NCBI RefSeq assembly: GCF_000720475.1
Contig: NZ_JOAP01000021.1
Span: 72,339-136,338, forward strand
Direction: 5' to 3'
Origin: Streptomyces aureocirculatus
Lineage (GTDB): Bacteria > Actinomycetota > Actinomycetes > Streptomycetales > Streptomycetaceae
DNA length: 64,000 nucleotides
Shown here piece by piece: positions 9,901 to 17,856 of this stretch (position 1 is the stretch's first letter; each line of letters begins with the position of its first letter). The notes beneath the pieces were generated by a model. That model was not told where the DNA came from and searched no databases. It was given only the letters and a program-made list of their open reading frames with translations. The translations under genes and the position numbers were made by a program.

Positions 9901-11444
9901 CGGTTCGAGGCACCGAAGTCGTTCGCGGCGGCCTTCCTCCGCTCCAGCTCGGCGAGCAGCTCCTGGATGCGGCGGCCCACGACCTCGGGCTCCGAGCCGA
10001 CCAGGGACATGCAGTCCTGGCCCTGCTGGGGCGCGGTGTGCGGCAGCCAGTGCGCCCAGTCCCAGGCGGCCTTGGCGTCGGCGGCGGCGGAGAGCACGAC
10101 GAGGGAGAGGTCACGCGGGCTGTGCAGCCCCGTGGCCTGGGCGAGCAGCCAGCGGGACACGGCGAGGCCGAGGTCGCGCCGCCCCGCCACACCGATGACG
10201 CCCAGTTCGGGCAGCGCCAGGGTGACCGGGACGTCGGCGACGACGGGGGGCTCCGGCGGTTCGTCGAAGCTGCTGCTCTTGGCGGCCCTCAGCTCGATCT
10301 CCGCGGGCAGCGTGGCGAGGCCCACCCGCAACTGGAGCACGTCGGGGTCGACGATCCTGCGCTCCCACAGGCGCCGGCGCGGCCCGGTCGCGTACAGCAG
10401 GAGTTCGGCGGGGTCGGGGTGGGCGGCGCGGCGGGCCCGCTGGTCGGCCTTGCCGAGCTCGGTGACCTGCGCGTCGAACGCGACGCACGCCTGCTTGTAC
10501 TCCTTGACTTCCTGCTTGTACTTCTTGCGCTGGTGGCGGGCCTCGCTGAACCAGTACCCGAGCATCATCAGCGGGCTCATCGCGCAGAAGAGCAGCGTGT
10601 AGATCTGCCGGGTCATGAAGTACATGCTCAGACCGAACAGGGCCGGTATGAACGAGGTGATGAGCTGGAGCCGCGGGCCCTCGCCCTTCACGGGCTCCGC
10701 GGGCACCGTCACCCGCGGGCGCTGCCGCGGCGGGGAGAACCGGGGCGGGCGGTTGTAGGCGTAGCCGCCGTCGTCGGTGGGGGCGAGGTGGGCGTCCGGC
10801 GCCTCGGTCTCGGCCAGGATCACCCGGGTGTCGCCGACCGCGAGCAGCAGGCCCGTGGGCCAGGGGCAGTCGGCGGTCACGGGCGAGTCGTCCAGGGTCA
10901 GGGGTACGCCGTCCTGCGGGCGCAGCGTGACGCTGCCGTCGACGCCCACGGCGATCCGGAAGGCGAGGCCAGGGACGGTCGGGTCGGCGACGGGCAGCGT
11001 GCAGGAGGCGTCGGTGCCGACGCTCACGGTGCCCGCCTGGACGCGGGTGACGCGGCCGGTGTCCGGGCCGCCGCACACCCGCAGCTCGAAGCGGCCGACC
11101 GGTTCGCCCGCGCGCAGGAAGGGCCCGATGGAGTCGTCGGTGGTGACGCGCACGCCGTCGCGGAGCGCCGAGGACGCGGGGGCCGCGGCGTCGTACAGGG
11201 TCCCGTCCACCCACAGCCCCGCGGCCCTGGTGCCCGCGGTGCCGTCGGCGGCCTCGACGCCGTTTGATCCGTCGGCGCCCTTGACGGCTAGGGAGGCGGG
11301 GAAGCGTCCCGTGACCACGTTGCTCGTGTCGGCCGCGACGGTGAGACAGGCCGCCGCGTCGGCGACCGTCGCGTCGTCCTCCACGGTCAGCAGGACGTCC
11401 TGCGGGGCGACGCCCTCCCGTACGGCGGTCACCATGACCTGCAT
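6972..11444 (-). CDS. eccC: EccC-type FtsK/SpoIIIE ATPase of type VII secretion
   Basis: The 1490-aa protein fuses all ATPase domains in one chain. An N-terminal region of about 250 aa includes an FHA-like fold (GRFELRVCGGPDTGR). A membrane hairpin at about 265-298 follows, then three FtsK/SpoIIIE domains with Walker A loops GTTGAGKS (about 680), GGARSGRS (about 1023) and GPPKSGRS (about 1320). The first Walker B reads LVLIIDEFASL; the second and third are degenerate (LLIDN, VVADDAD). EccC recruits WXG100 substrates and energises export. The ATG at 11444 follows GGGAGGAAGC; the longer open frame upstream runs through tandem repeats. The eccB, eccD and mycosin genes are absent from this window. 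Confidence 0.9.
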   Translation of the reverse strand: MQVMVTAVREGVAPQDVLLTVEDDATVADAAACLTVAADTSNVVTGRFPASLAVKGADGSNGVEAADGTAGTRAAGLWVDGTLYDAAAPASSALRDGVRVTTDDSIGPFLRAGEPVGRFELRVCGGPDTGRVTRVQAGTVSVGTDASCTLPVADPTVPGLAFRIAVGVDGSVTLRPQDGVPLTLDDSPVTADCPWPTGLLLAVGDTRVILAETEAPDAHLAPTDDGGYAYNRPPRFSPPRQRPRVTVPAEPVKGEGPRLQLITSFIPALFGLSMYFMTRQIYTLLFCAMSPLMMLGYWFSEARHQRKKYKQEVKEYKQACVAFDAQVTELGKADQRARRAAHPDPAELLLYATGPRRRLWERRIVDPDVLQLRVGLATLPAEIELRAAKSSSFDEPPEPPVVADVPVTLALPELGVIGVAGRRDLGLAVSRWLLAQATGLHSPRDLSLVVLSAAADAKAAWDWAHWLPHTAPQQGQDCMSLVGSEPEVVGRRIQELLAELERRKAAANDFGASNRLRPDPFVLVLLDGARLLRRMPGVPQLLQEGPRHGILAVCVDEDDRLLPEECKAAVIGLHEQPHHVRVSGGGLEHVGDVLADQVSGAWCELLTRSLAPVRDVSQDDADAALPTAARLLSLLGMPDPTGADVANIWRQGGSTTAAPIGIAADGPFVLDIRRDGPHALVAGTTGAGKSELLQTIIASLALANRPDALNFVLIDYKGGSAFQDCAQLPHTVGMVSDLDAHLTERALASLAAELRRREEILFDTGTKDLEDYNDTRRIRPELAPMPRLVLIIDEFASLVAELPDFIAGLVDIARRGRSLGVHLILATQRPAGVVSADIRANTNLRIALRVTDGGESSDVIDAPDAGAIAKSTPGRAYVRSGAQSLVAVQSARIGGRRPSNDADRPKATAFPVDWAAFGRPAPRVASNDDDGTLVTDLSVLVGAIRAGAELMGFGEQHSPWLPPLPDLLWLGELPDVTEERPRAADEVPPIRIGLTDLPAQQRRAPLALDLVHGEHIMLAGGARSGRSTALRSLAGSLAANTSPADVHLYGIDCGANALLPLANLPHCGAVVTRDQPDRVRRLLDRLSGEIARRQQYLAMEGLSSAAEQRAGAAPDDQLPWMVLLIDNWEGYVAALENVDYGKLIDMATKIFREGAAVGVKVVMTADRSGFSGQVSPSFADKLILRLTDANEYSLAGLSAREVPKDMPSGRALRLTDQGVQESQIALLAPDPSGQAQVAALREIAAEAKRVHPVPPRERRPLRVDELPMRITLDQVRALDPAFVPPSPLWALFCVGGDELEPIGIDLDESGPGFVIAGPPKSGRSTALLVAAKSLLANQVPTILVTPRRSPLRSLEEDPGVLGVLTADSTERDLKELIDRTDGKFAVVADDADMLYDGSLDRPLEEVAQNGRDGGIAIVVAGATDTLSSQYRGFVVEARRSRQGMILSPQSASDGELFNVRVPTGSGGGPVGRGILVRSGLIVPVQAILDA

Positions 11445-11490
11445 GCTGATGCTTCCTCCCGGCCTTCGGCCTTCGACCAGACCTCGTCCC

Positions 11491-11632
11491 GGCCTTGGAC
11501 ACGGCCTGTTCCAGGCCTTGGACACGGCCTGTTCCCGGCCTTGGACACGGCCTGTTCCCGGCCTTGGACACGGCCTGTTCCAGGCGTTGTAACCCCGGCC
11601 TGTTCCAGGCGCTGTAACCCCGGCCTGTTCCA
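11491..11632. repeat. Tandem repeats (four of 23 bp, two of 25 bp) between WXG100 gene and eccC
   Basis: 23-bp units start at 11491, 11514, 11537 and 11560; 25-bp variants start at 11583 and 11608. Each has a GGCCTGTTC(C/A)-type core, and GGCCTGTTCCAGGCC at several junctions is itself an inverted repeat. The repeats would be transcribed in the leader of eccC if it is co-transcribed with the upstream WXG100 gene. Confidence 0.8.
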
Positions 11633-11674
11633 GGCCTTCGACGCAGAGCTTCCCGGGCCCCCGGGCCCGCTTGC

Positions 11675-11941
11675 CTACTTCTCCTTCTTGTCCTTCTTCG
11701 CGTCCTTGACCGCCTGGTCGCAACTGCGGGCGACGTCGCGCAGCGCCTCCGCGACGTTCTCGCATTTGGTCTTCCAGCTCTTCAGGTCGCCCCGCACACC
11801 GTCGGCGTGCGGCCCGGCCCAGGACTTCATCTGCGTCGTCGAGAAGTCACGCGTGGCCTTCGGGAGATCCTCGATGTGGTCCGCGAGGCTGCGCAACTGG
11901 GAAGCCCTTTTCGTCTGCTCCGCGAGCTCTGGATCCGCCAC
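11675..11941 (-). CDS. WXG100 family (ESAT-6-like) protein, upstream of eccC
   Basis: The 88-aa protein has two helices around the WXG turn (KSWAGPHADGVRG) and a highly charged lysine-rich tail (KDAKKDKKEK). Two cysteines (KCENV and RSCDQ) lie in the second helix, which is unusual for this family. The GTG start at 11941 is supported by GGGGAGGT eight bases upstream. It is in the same orientation as eccC, 230 bp before it, so the two may form an operon interrupted by tandem repeats. It is probably a substrate or recruitment partner of EccC. Confidence 0.82.
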   Translation of the reverse strand: MADPELAEQTKRASQLRSLADHIEDLPKATRDFSTTQMKSWAGPHADGVRGDLKSWKTKCENVAEALRDVARSCDQAVKDAKKDKKEK

Positions 11942-12282
11942 CTCGACTACCTCCCCGTTGAACTGTCGACACCGGCCCGCCGGGCGCGGCGGGGGCTGCC
12001 CCGGGACGCCCGCGTTCGTAGCCGGTCCTGGAACGAGAGTACTCAGGGGCCCTCGGGGGTGTCGAAGTGCGGGACGGCGGAAGAAGGAATTCCCATCCGG
12101 CGTCGACTCAATTGCTCCCGCAATGCCCGGTGCGCCGGTATCGGGCGGGCATTCTCACGCCGACCCATGCAGCAAGTTGCCTGCTATGGGGGACTTGACC
12201 CCATATCACCATTGGCGGAACTGCGGGCCCCGTGGATAGCGTCAACCAGTCGGACGCGCCCCATAACCAGCAGCGAGGAAGC
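11942..12282. other. Divergent intergenic region, T7SS-like locus
   Basis: The 341-bp gap separates the leftward WXG100-eccC unit from the rightward cassette genes, so it should hold both promoters. TTGACC at 12195-12200 could be a -35, but I could not find a matching -10. Nothing else clear is seen. Confidence 0.35.
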
Positions 12283-12816
12283 ATGTATTACGAGGAGAGG
12301 CCCAAAAGGACGTGGTCCGTCATATGCGTGGTGCTCTACCTCGCCGGTATGGCGTACCTGGGCGTGGGGACGCTGCCCGACGACCTCGGTGTCTGGCTGG
12401 GGCTCGGCGCCCTGTTCCTGCTGCCTCTCGGCGTCTGCCTCGCCGTCCCGTTCTCGAAGCTCGTCCACCACCGCATCGACCTGGACGCGCGGACGCTGCG
12501 GGTGGGCCGTGAGCGCCTCCCGCTCGATTCGCTGGACCCCGGCTCCGTGCGGGCGGCCCTGGGCGAGGCCGTGCCGGGCGCGGCGCAGCGCTATGCCACC
12601 TCGCTGAACACGATCGACGCACCGCTGCCCGGGTTCCGCGCCGCCGACCAGGGCAACCCGCGGCTCGTGGGCGGGGCTTGGGGCGTGCCGATGGGCATGG
12701 ACAGCGTCGTGATCGGCACCCGCCGGGGCGAACGGCTCACCATCGCCACCCGCGACCGGGCCGCGTTCCTCACCGCCCTGTCCCGGGCGACCGCCGCCGC
12801 CCCCCACCACCTCTAG
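12283..12816 (+). CDS. Small membrane protein, DUF3093-like
   Basis: The 177-aa protein has two adjacent membrane helices (residues about 10-60) and a soluble part with an LRVGRERLPL strand pattern, ending in VVIGTRRGERLTIATRD. This architecture resembles actinobacterial DUF3093 proteins; function is unknown. The ATG at 12283 is chosen because GCGAGGAA precedes it; an in-frame GTG at 12232 has no ribosome site. The gene ends 12 bp before the first cassette gene and is probably co-transcribed with it, so it may serve the secretion-like locus. Confidence 0.6.
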   Translation: MYYEERPKRTWSVICVVLYLAGMAYLGVGTLPDDLGVWLGLGALFLLPLGVCLAVPFSKLVHHRIDLDARTLRVGRERLPLDSLDPGSVRAALGEAVPGAAQRYATSLNTIDAPLPGFRAADQGNPRLVGGAWGVPMGMDSVVIGTRRGERLTIATRDRAAFLTALSRATAAAPHHL

Positions 12817-12828
12817 AGGGAGTAGAAG

Positions 12829-13653
12829 ATGCCCGCCATGGATCCGACCCGGCGACGGCTGCGGCTGTCGGACGCGCACATCAGTGTGCTTGGGCTGCTC
12901 GTCGAGGAGGGGGAGGTGCCGGAGGAGTTGGCGCAGGCGCACTCCCAACTGCGGTCCGCGGGAATCCTCGACGACGACGACAAGATCGCGTCCGAACTCT
13001 TCCCGCTGGTCTCCACCCTGCTGGAACCGCATGTCATCGCGCGCGTGGAGCTGACAGGGCCGCGGGGTGTCTCCACCAGCGGTGTCGTCGTCGGTAACGA
13101 GTTCGTCTTCGCGCACGAGGCGTGGCCGGGGGAGACGGAGTCGGAGTACGTCCCGGTGCAGCCCGCGATGCTGGTCTTCGAGCTGTCCCGGATGGTGGAC
13201 CTGCATCAGGACGACACCGACGCCGACGGCATCGGCGAGGAGATCGTCTCGACGATGGGCGTTCTCGACGCGGTCGTGGACCGCATGGAGTCCGAGGGCG
13301 TCGATGAGCCCGACACCATCACCGGGGCCGTGAACGCCCCGGCCCGCCTGACGGAGATCCTGACGCAACTCAACTGCATGTGGCGGATGACCGTGGTCTG
13401 GCCCGGGGGCGAGGGACGGCCCGACGGCCTCGGCCTGGCCGGCCTCGCTGTCTGGGACTGCGGCCTGGAGGGCTACTGGGTACGGGAGGCACCGGCGGAG
13501 CCGATCCATGAGGGCCAGGTCGACACGAGCAGCGAGCTCAAGGTGCGCCGCGTCACGGCCAAGGAGATCTGGGAGCGGATCACGGACCTCCTGCCCGACC
13601 AGGACCAGCTCCTCGTCGACGCGCCCACCGCACCGGCGGCACCGGCTTCCTAG
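12829..13653 (+). CDS. Cassette 1 protein A, possible EspG-like chaperone (paralogue of 15693-16526)
   Basis: The soluble protein has 274 aa and no signal peptide or membrane helix. It aligns by eye along its whole length with the 277-aa product of 15693-16526. Shared blocks include GVVVGNEFVFAHEAWPG against GVVVGQDAVFSHDAWPG, SEYVPV against SEYVPI, LAVWDCGLEGYW against LAVWDCGQHGHW, and EPIHEGQVD against EPIQEGQVG. Length, alpha/beta character and a place just before a substrate-like gene suggest an EspG-type secretion chaperone; that assignment is inference. A ribosome site GAGGGAG precedes the ATG. The next gene starts 73 bp downstream. Confidence 0.6.
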   Translation: MPAMDPTRRRLRLSDAHISVLGLLVEEGEVPEELAQAHSQLRSAGILDDDDKIASELFPLVSTLLEPHVIARVELTGPRGVSTSGVVVGNEFVFAHEAWPGETESEYVPVQPAMLVFELSRMVDLHQDDTDADGIGEEIVSTMGVLDAVVDRMESEGVDEPDTITGAVNAPARLTEILTQLNCMWRMTVVWPGGEGRPDGLGLAGLAVWDCGLEGYWVREAPAEPIHEGQVDTSSELKVRRVTAKEIWERITDLLPDQDQLLVDAPTAPAAPAS

Positions 13654-13725
13654 AACCCCGGCAACCACCCGAGTGGGAGCCGAACCAGCAACCGCGATCA
13701 AGTCAAGTCGGACTCAGGGGGACAA

Positions 13726-14964
13726 GTGACCGACGACTCCATGCGCCTCGCCAAACCAGCGGACCTCGAGCAGCTCGCCAAGCTGATCGACGGCAGGGGT
13801 GCGCTCCAGGACCGTCTGGACGAGGCGTTCACACGCGCCTCGAACCTGGGCGTACGGGACAAGCTCGCACCCATCAGCCCGATGGCGTCATGGGTGACGA
13901 AGACGGCACCCGACCTGCGCAAGCGGGCCGCCATCATCAGGGCAGGCGACGGCGACCCGCTGGCCGCCGCGCTGTACGCGGGTTTCACGCCCGAGCAGTT
14001 GAAGGGCGTGGACCTGCCGCCCGACACGATGCTCATCGCGAACGCCTCCGTGGCCAACGGTGACAAATTCGATCCCGGTTGGCTGAAACGGCAGGAGGGC
14101 GAGACACTCAACGACTGGCTGACCAGGATCAAGGGTGAGGCCGTCGCCAAGGTCACGGACAACAAGAACGCGGGCGAAGTAGTCAGCGACTACATCGAGT
14201 TGACGGCACTGGCCTCAACAATGCCGCAGGTATTCAAGATGTCGGTGCTCGGCACGATGAAACTCATCAAGCATTTCAAGCATGGTGAATTCCTCAAGGC
14301 GCCCGGCACCACGCTTTCGCAGCTTCTCCGCGGGCAGTCGCCGTCCAAGTTCACTCCGGCGAGCGTCGTCAGGATGGGAGCCAGGATCGGGGCCAGGATT
14401 CCCGCCCCGATCCTCGACGCGCTCGCGGGGAAGAACAGCCTCGCGGTCCTGGACGGAAAGCGGTGGGCCTGGGAGGCCAACCTCATCAAGGTGGGGAAGA
14501 ACGCTTCCACCCTGCAGCGGGCCGGCGGCGCAGGAAAGCTCGCCGCCTTCACGACCGGAGCCGGTACCGCTCTCCGTACGGGCGGTTTCTGGCGGGTCGC
14601 CGGCGTCGGCGGCGGTGTGGTGGCGACGGCTGCGGGCGCGTTCGACGTCGTGCAGCAAGGCAATCCCGTCGACGCGTTCAAGCGGGACAAGGCCGGTTAT
14701 GTCTCCGACGTGTCCGGCACCCTCTTCAACGCCTCCCTGACCGCCGCGATGGTCGCCCCCACACCGTGGACCCTCGGAGCGGCCGCGATCACAGGAGCCG
14801 TTTACGGAGTGTCCTCCGTCATCGACAACTGGGACAAGGTGAAGAAGTTCCCCGGTAAGGTCGCCGACGCCGGACGCTGGGCGGGCAAGAAGGTCGGGGA
14901 AGGCGTGGACAAGCTAAAGGAGGGCGGCAAGAAACTGGTAAGCGGACTGAACCCCTTCGACTGA
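13726..14964 (+). CDS. Cassette 1 protein B, substrate-like protein with WXG-like N-terminus
   Basis: The protein has 412 aa with a GTG start after CAGGGGGA. Residues 1-75 are helical and nearly identical to the 16561-17856 product (LAKLIDG, RLDEAFTRAS, TAPDLRKRA), with a central tryptophan (SWVTKTAPD). The middle (about 75-275) is divergent. The last 125 residues are again conserved, with a glycine/alanine-rich hydrophobic hairpin (TLGAAAITGAVYGVSSVIDN), a lysine-rich amphipathic stretch and the tail GLNPFD. There is no known toxin catalytic motif. The layout resembles large T7SS effectors with a secretion module and variable part. Function is unknown. Confidence 0.6.
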   Translation: MTDDSMRLAKPADLEQLAKLIDGRGALQDRLDEAFTRASNLGVRDKLAPISPMASWVTKTAPDLRKRAAIIRAGDGDPLAAALYAGFTPEQLKGVDLPPDTMLIANASVANGDKFDPGWLKRQEGETLNDWLTRIKGEAVAKVTDNKNAGEVVSDYIELTALASTMPQVFKMSVLGTMKLIKHFKHGEFLKAPGTTLSQLLRGQSPSKFTPASVVRMGARIGARIPAPILDALAGKNSLAVLDGKRWAWEANLIKVGKNASTLQRAGGAGKLAAFTTGAGTALRTGGFWRVAGVGGGVVATAAGAFDVVQQGNPVDAFKRDKAGYVSDVSGTLFNASLTAAMVAPTPWTLGAAAITGAVYGVSSVIDNWDKVKKFPGKVADAGRWAGKKVGEGVDKLKEGGKKLVSGLNPFD

Positions 14965-14994
14965 CCGCGGCACGGGAAAGGCGAGCAGGCAGGC

Positions 14995-15582
14995 ATGGGC
15001 GCATCTTCGTTCGAACTTCGACACAGGTATTCCACCGGACATATGAGTCCGCGAGAGCGCATTTCTTTCTGGGGCGGTGAGGTGAGTGGCCTTGGGGCCG
15101 TGGAACTCGTTCTCCCGGCCCTGGAGCTCGTGCACGTTCAGGATCGGACGACGCACATCGGTGCGCTGGTGACGGGCGACAGCATTCCACCGTCGTCATT
15201 CGTCGGCTGGCCGTACTCCGGAAGGCCACGGCTCGCCCGAGGGAAGTTGAGCGTCGCCGGGCGTGACGCCGCCTTCTCGAGGAAGTCCTGGAGGACGGGC
15301 AAGGAAGAGCGGGCGCTGCGCATCTGGGCCGTCGGGCGCGAGTACACCTACGTGGAGAAGCAGGACAAGCGGCACCATGCTCTGGTGCGCGACGAAGCCA
15401 AGGTCGACATGGAGCGCTCCAGTTGGCGGGATCCAGAGGTGATCTCGGGCAGCGTCCAGGGCGCGGCGGACTCGGTGGACATCAGCATCGCCATCCTGTT
15501 CGAGGGGGTGTACGCGCGAGACCTCTCCCTGCGCGGCGCGTTGATCTCCGCTCCGGGACGGTTCATGGACCGGCTGTCGTAG
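14995..15582 (+). CDS. Cassette 1 protein C, about 195 aa (paralogue of 17921-18505)
   Basis: The 195-aa soluble protein has mixed strands and helices, and I recognise no named domain. It aligns with the minus-strand product of 17921-18505: KLSVAGRDAAFS against RLTLAGQPVLLR, GREYTYV against DRSYEYV, and SIAILFEGVYARDLSLRGALIS against ALAVAFEEIDTDELTAGGAISS (each shown in part). It begins 30 bp after protein B and is likely in the same operon. A companion or immunity-like role is possible from position only. Confidence 0.55.
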   Translation: MGASSFELRHRYSTGHMSPRERISFWGGEVSGLGAVELVLPALELVHVQDRTTHIGALVTGDSIPPSSFVGWPYSGRPRLARGKLSVAGRDAAFSRKSWRTGKEERALRIWAVGREYTYVEKQDKRHHALVRDEAKVDMERSSWRDPEVISGSVQGAADSVDISIAILFEGVYARDLSLRGALISAPGRFMDRLS

Positions 15583-15692
15583 CGACGGTTGCCGATCGCG
15601 ACGGCGGCCGCGCGCAGGCCGGTCGCCCATCGCCAGTACGGCCGCTCCACCCCCTGCGCGAAAGCGAATCTGTGTAAGCGACACTGATCCAC

Positions 15693-16526
15693 ATGCCTTC
15701 CTTCGACAGCTCCCGCGGCCGGTTCAAGCTGGCCGAGCGCCACCTCGCCGTCTTCGCTCATCTCCTGGACAAGGAGACCCCGCCCGCCGAGCTGTACCAC
15801 TCGCTCGGTGAGTTGCAGCAGATCGGTCTGGTGGGACCCGAGGGGGAGCTGTCCCCGCTGCTCCGGGAGTTCCTGACCGCGCTCGCGCGTCCGCTGGTGC
15901 TGATCCAGGCGGAGGTGACCGGGCAGCACGGTCCCCTCGCCCACGGTGTGGTCGTGGGGCAGGACGCCGTGTTCTCCCACGACGCGTGGCCGGGTGACGA
16001 GGAGTCGGAGTACGTGCCGATCGAGCCGGGGACCCTGGTGTGGGAGATGGCCCGCAAGGTCAAGCTGCGCCGGGGCGAGCGGGACGCGGAACACGCCGCG
16101 GGAGTCTCCGGCATCACGACGACGATGGGTGCCCTCGACGCGGTGTTCGCCGCCCTGGAGGGTGTGACCGACGAGGCGGCGGACCTGCGGGACGTGGCCC
16201 GTACCGCGCTCTCCGCGGCGAGCGACCTGGCCGAGCCCGAGCTCACCGCGCTCGTCGACCTGACGCTGAACCTCGACTCCACCTGGCGCATGACCACGGC
16301 GTGGGGCGCCGAGGACTCCCAGTCGGTGCGTTCCCTCGCGGTGTGGGACTGCGGGCAGCACGGGCACTGGCTGCGGGTTCAGCCCGAGGAGCCGATCCAG
16401 GAGGGCCAGGTCGGCCCCGAGAGCACGCTGCGGCTCGTCCGCTCCAGTGCGGGCGAGGTCTGGGACAAGCTCGCGGACCTCCTGCCGGAGAAGGACGAAC
16501 TGGTCGGCGCGGGCGCCACTGCCTAG
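15693..16526 (+). CDS. Cassette 2 protein A, possible EspG-like chaperone
   Basis: The protein has 277 aa and is a paralogue of the 12829-13653 product over its full length, with clear conservation in the central (GVVVGQDAVFSHDAWPG) and C-terminal (WDKLADLLPEKDEL) parts. The N-terminal 70 residues could hold a winged-helix-like bundle (RHLAVFAHLL, then LGELQQIGLV). It is soluble and lacks a signal peptide. It precedes the cassette 2 substrate-like gene by 34 bp, repeating the cassette 1 order. As with its paralogue, the EspG comparison rests on size, lack of export signal and context rather than on a recognised motif. Confidence 0.6.
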   Translation: MPSFDSSRGRFKLAERHLAVFAHLLDKETPPAELYHSLGELQQIGLVGPEGELSPLLREFLTALARPLVLIQAEVTGQHGPLAHGVVVGQDAVFSHDAWPGDEESEYVPIEPGTLVWEMARKVKLRRGERDAEHAAGVSGITTTMGALDAVFAALEGVTDEAADLRDVARTALSAASDLAEPELTALVDLTLNLDSTWRMTTAWGAEDSQSVRSLAVWDCGQHGHWLRVQPEEPIQEGQVGPESTLRLVRSSAGEVWDKLADLLPEKDELVGAGATA

Positions 16527-16560
16527 CACCCACGGCAGTCGCACTCACAGGGGGAACGAA

Positions 16561-17856
16561 ATGCGGAACGTCAATCCGGACGACCTGGACCAGCTCGCCA
16601 AGCTCATCGACGGCAAGGGCGGTCTGGAGGACAGACTCGACGAGGCTTTCACCCGGGCGTCGCACCTCGGGGTCACCGACAAGCTCGGCCCCATCAGACC
16701 GATGCGCACCTGGGTCACCACCACGGCGCCCGACCTGCGCAAGCGGGCGACGCTCGTGCGCGGCGAGCAGCTCTTCGAACGCGGTCACCGCGAGACGTAC
16801 AGCGACTGGCTGGCACGTATCGAGGCGCACTATCTGGCGAAGGTGCCGGGGCTGAAGGAGGCCGGTGAGAAGAACGTCGAGGAGGCGCTGAAGAACCTCA
16901 GCGAGGTCCTCACGCTGATGAAGGTCGGCGGTGTGACCACGGTCGCGGCCGCGGCCATGGCGACCGTCTTCACCCAGAACTCCTGGCACAGCGGACTGCT
17001 CAGGACGGCCCTCAACTCCGATTGGTGGGCGCGCGGCGGGAGCGCACGCGCGTGGGCGGGCGCCCGTCTGCTCGGCCTCCCGCAGGGCGAGCTGCGTTCG
17101 CTCGCCGCCCCGGGCAGTTGGCTTCCCGGCCAACTGGGCAACATGTTCACCCGGAACAGGCTCTATCAACAGGCCACCCGGGTCCCGTTCACCACGACGC
17201 TCCGGAGCACCTTGCTGGGGCGGGCCTGGGACGGCTTCCGGACGCTGCCCGTTGTGCGTTCCCCCTTGGTGACCAGCGGCGTCAACTTCTTCGTCGGATC
17301 GGACGCGCTGGCCGCACGGTACGGAGGGGTGACGCACTCGGGGGCGACGGTCGCCCGCGCCGGGCAGGCGAGCCTCTTCAGGGTCGGCCGGACGGCCGCC
17401 TACTTCCAGAAGCTCAACAACGCCCGGCCGTCCGTCATCGCCGCGGGCAGGACGGCGTCCCCGTTCCTCAAGGGGCTCGGCGCCGCCTCGAAGGCGGGAG
17501 GGTTCATCCGCGTCGCCGGTATCGGCGGGACCGCCCTGTCCACGGGTGTCAGCGCCGCCAACGTCTGGGCGCAGGGAAACCCGAAGGAAGCGTTCAAGAA
17601 GAACGGCGCCGGATATGTCGCGGACGTGGCGGAGGTCGGCTTCAACGCGTCCTTGACGTCGGCGATGGTGGCGCCCAATCCCTTCACGATCGGCGCCACC
17701 GTGGTCACCGGCGCCGTCTACGGCGGGGCCAAGGTCGTCGAGCACTGGGACGACATCAAGCACGGCGCGGGTAAGGCCAAGGACTGGGTCGGAAACAAGG
17801 CACAGGACCTGGGGAAGAGCGTCGCCAAATCCAAACTGAACCCGATGAACTGGTAA
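16561..17856 (+). CDS. Cassette 2 protein B, substrate-like protein with WXG-like N-terminus
   Basis: The protein has 431 aa; the ATG at 16561 follows CAGGGGGAACG. The first 65 residues (DDLDQLAKLIDGKG, RLDEAFTRASHLGV, TWVTTTAPDLRKRA) and last 125 residues (AAFFK-like AFKKNGAGYVADV, FNASLTSAMVAPNP, GAVYGGAKVVEHWDDI) match cassette 1 protein B closely. A DWLARI-type motif is also shared near residue 80 (DWLTRI in the paralogue). The region between, about 100-300, is different and slightly longer, with a hydrophobic stretch near 120-135. The tail KLNPMNW parallels GLNPFD. No catalytic signature is visible; probable T7SS-type substrate. Confidence 0.6.
   Translation: MRNVNPDDLDQLAKLIDGKGGLEDRLDEAFTRASHLGVTDKLGPIRPMRTWVTTTAPDLRKRATLVRGEQLFERGHRETYSDWLARIEAHYLAKVPGLKEAGEKNVEEALKNLSEVLTLMKVGGVTTVAAAAMATVFTQNSWHSGLLRTALNSDWWARGGSARAWAGARLLGLPQGELRSLAAPGSWLPGQLGNMFTRNRLYQQATRVPFTTTLRSTLLGRAWDGFRTLPVVRSPLVTSGVNFFVGSDALAARYGGVTHSGATVARAGQASLFRVGRTAAYFQKLNNARPSVIAAGRTASPFLKGLGAASKAGGFIRVAGIGGTALSTGVSAANVWAQGNPKEAFKKNGAGYVADVAEVGFNASLTSAMVAPNPFTIGATVVTGAVYGGAKVVEHWDDIKHGAGKAKDWVGNKAQDLGKSVAKSKLNPMNW

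Noticed and set aside
11445..11765. 107-residue N-terminal extension of EccC
   Set aside because: It translates the tandem repeats and part of the upstream WXG100 gene in another frame; the ATG at 11444 has a good ribosome site.
12184..13701. 505-aa antisense open frame opposite the first cassette genes
   Set aside because: It is the complement of two well-supported genes, is rich in Arg, His, Gly and Asp as expected for antisense GC-rich frames, and has no ribosome site.
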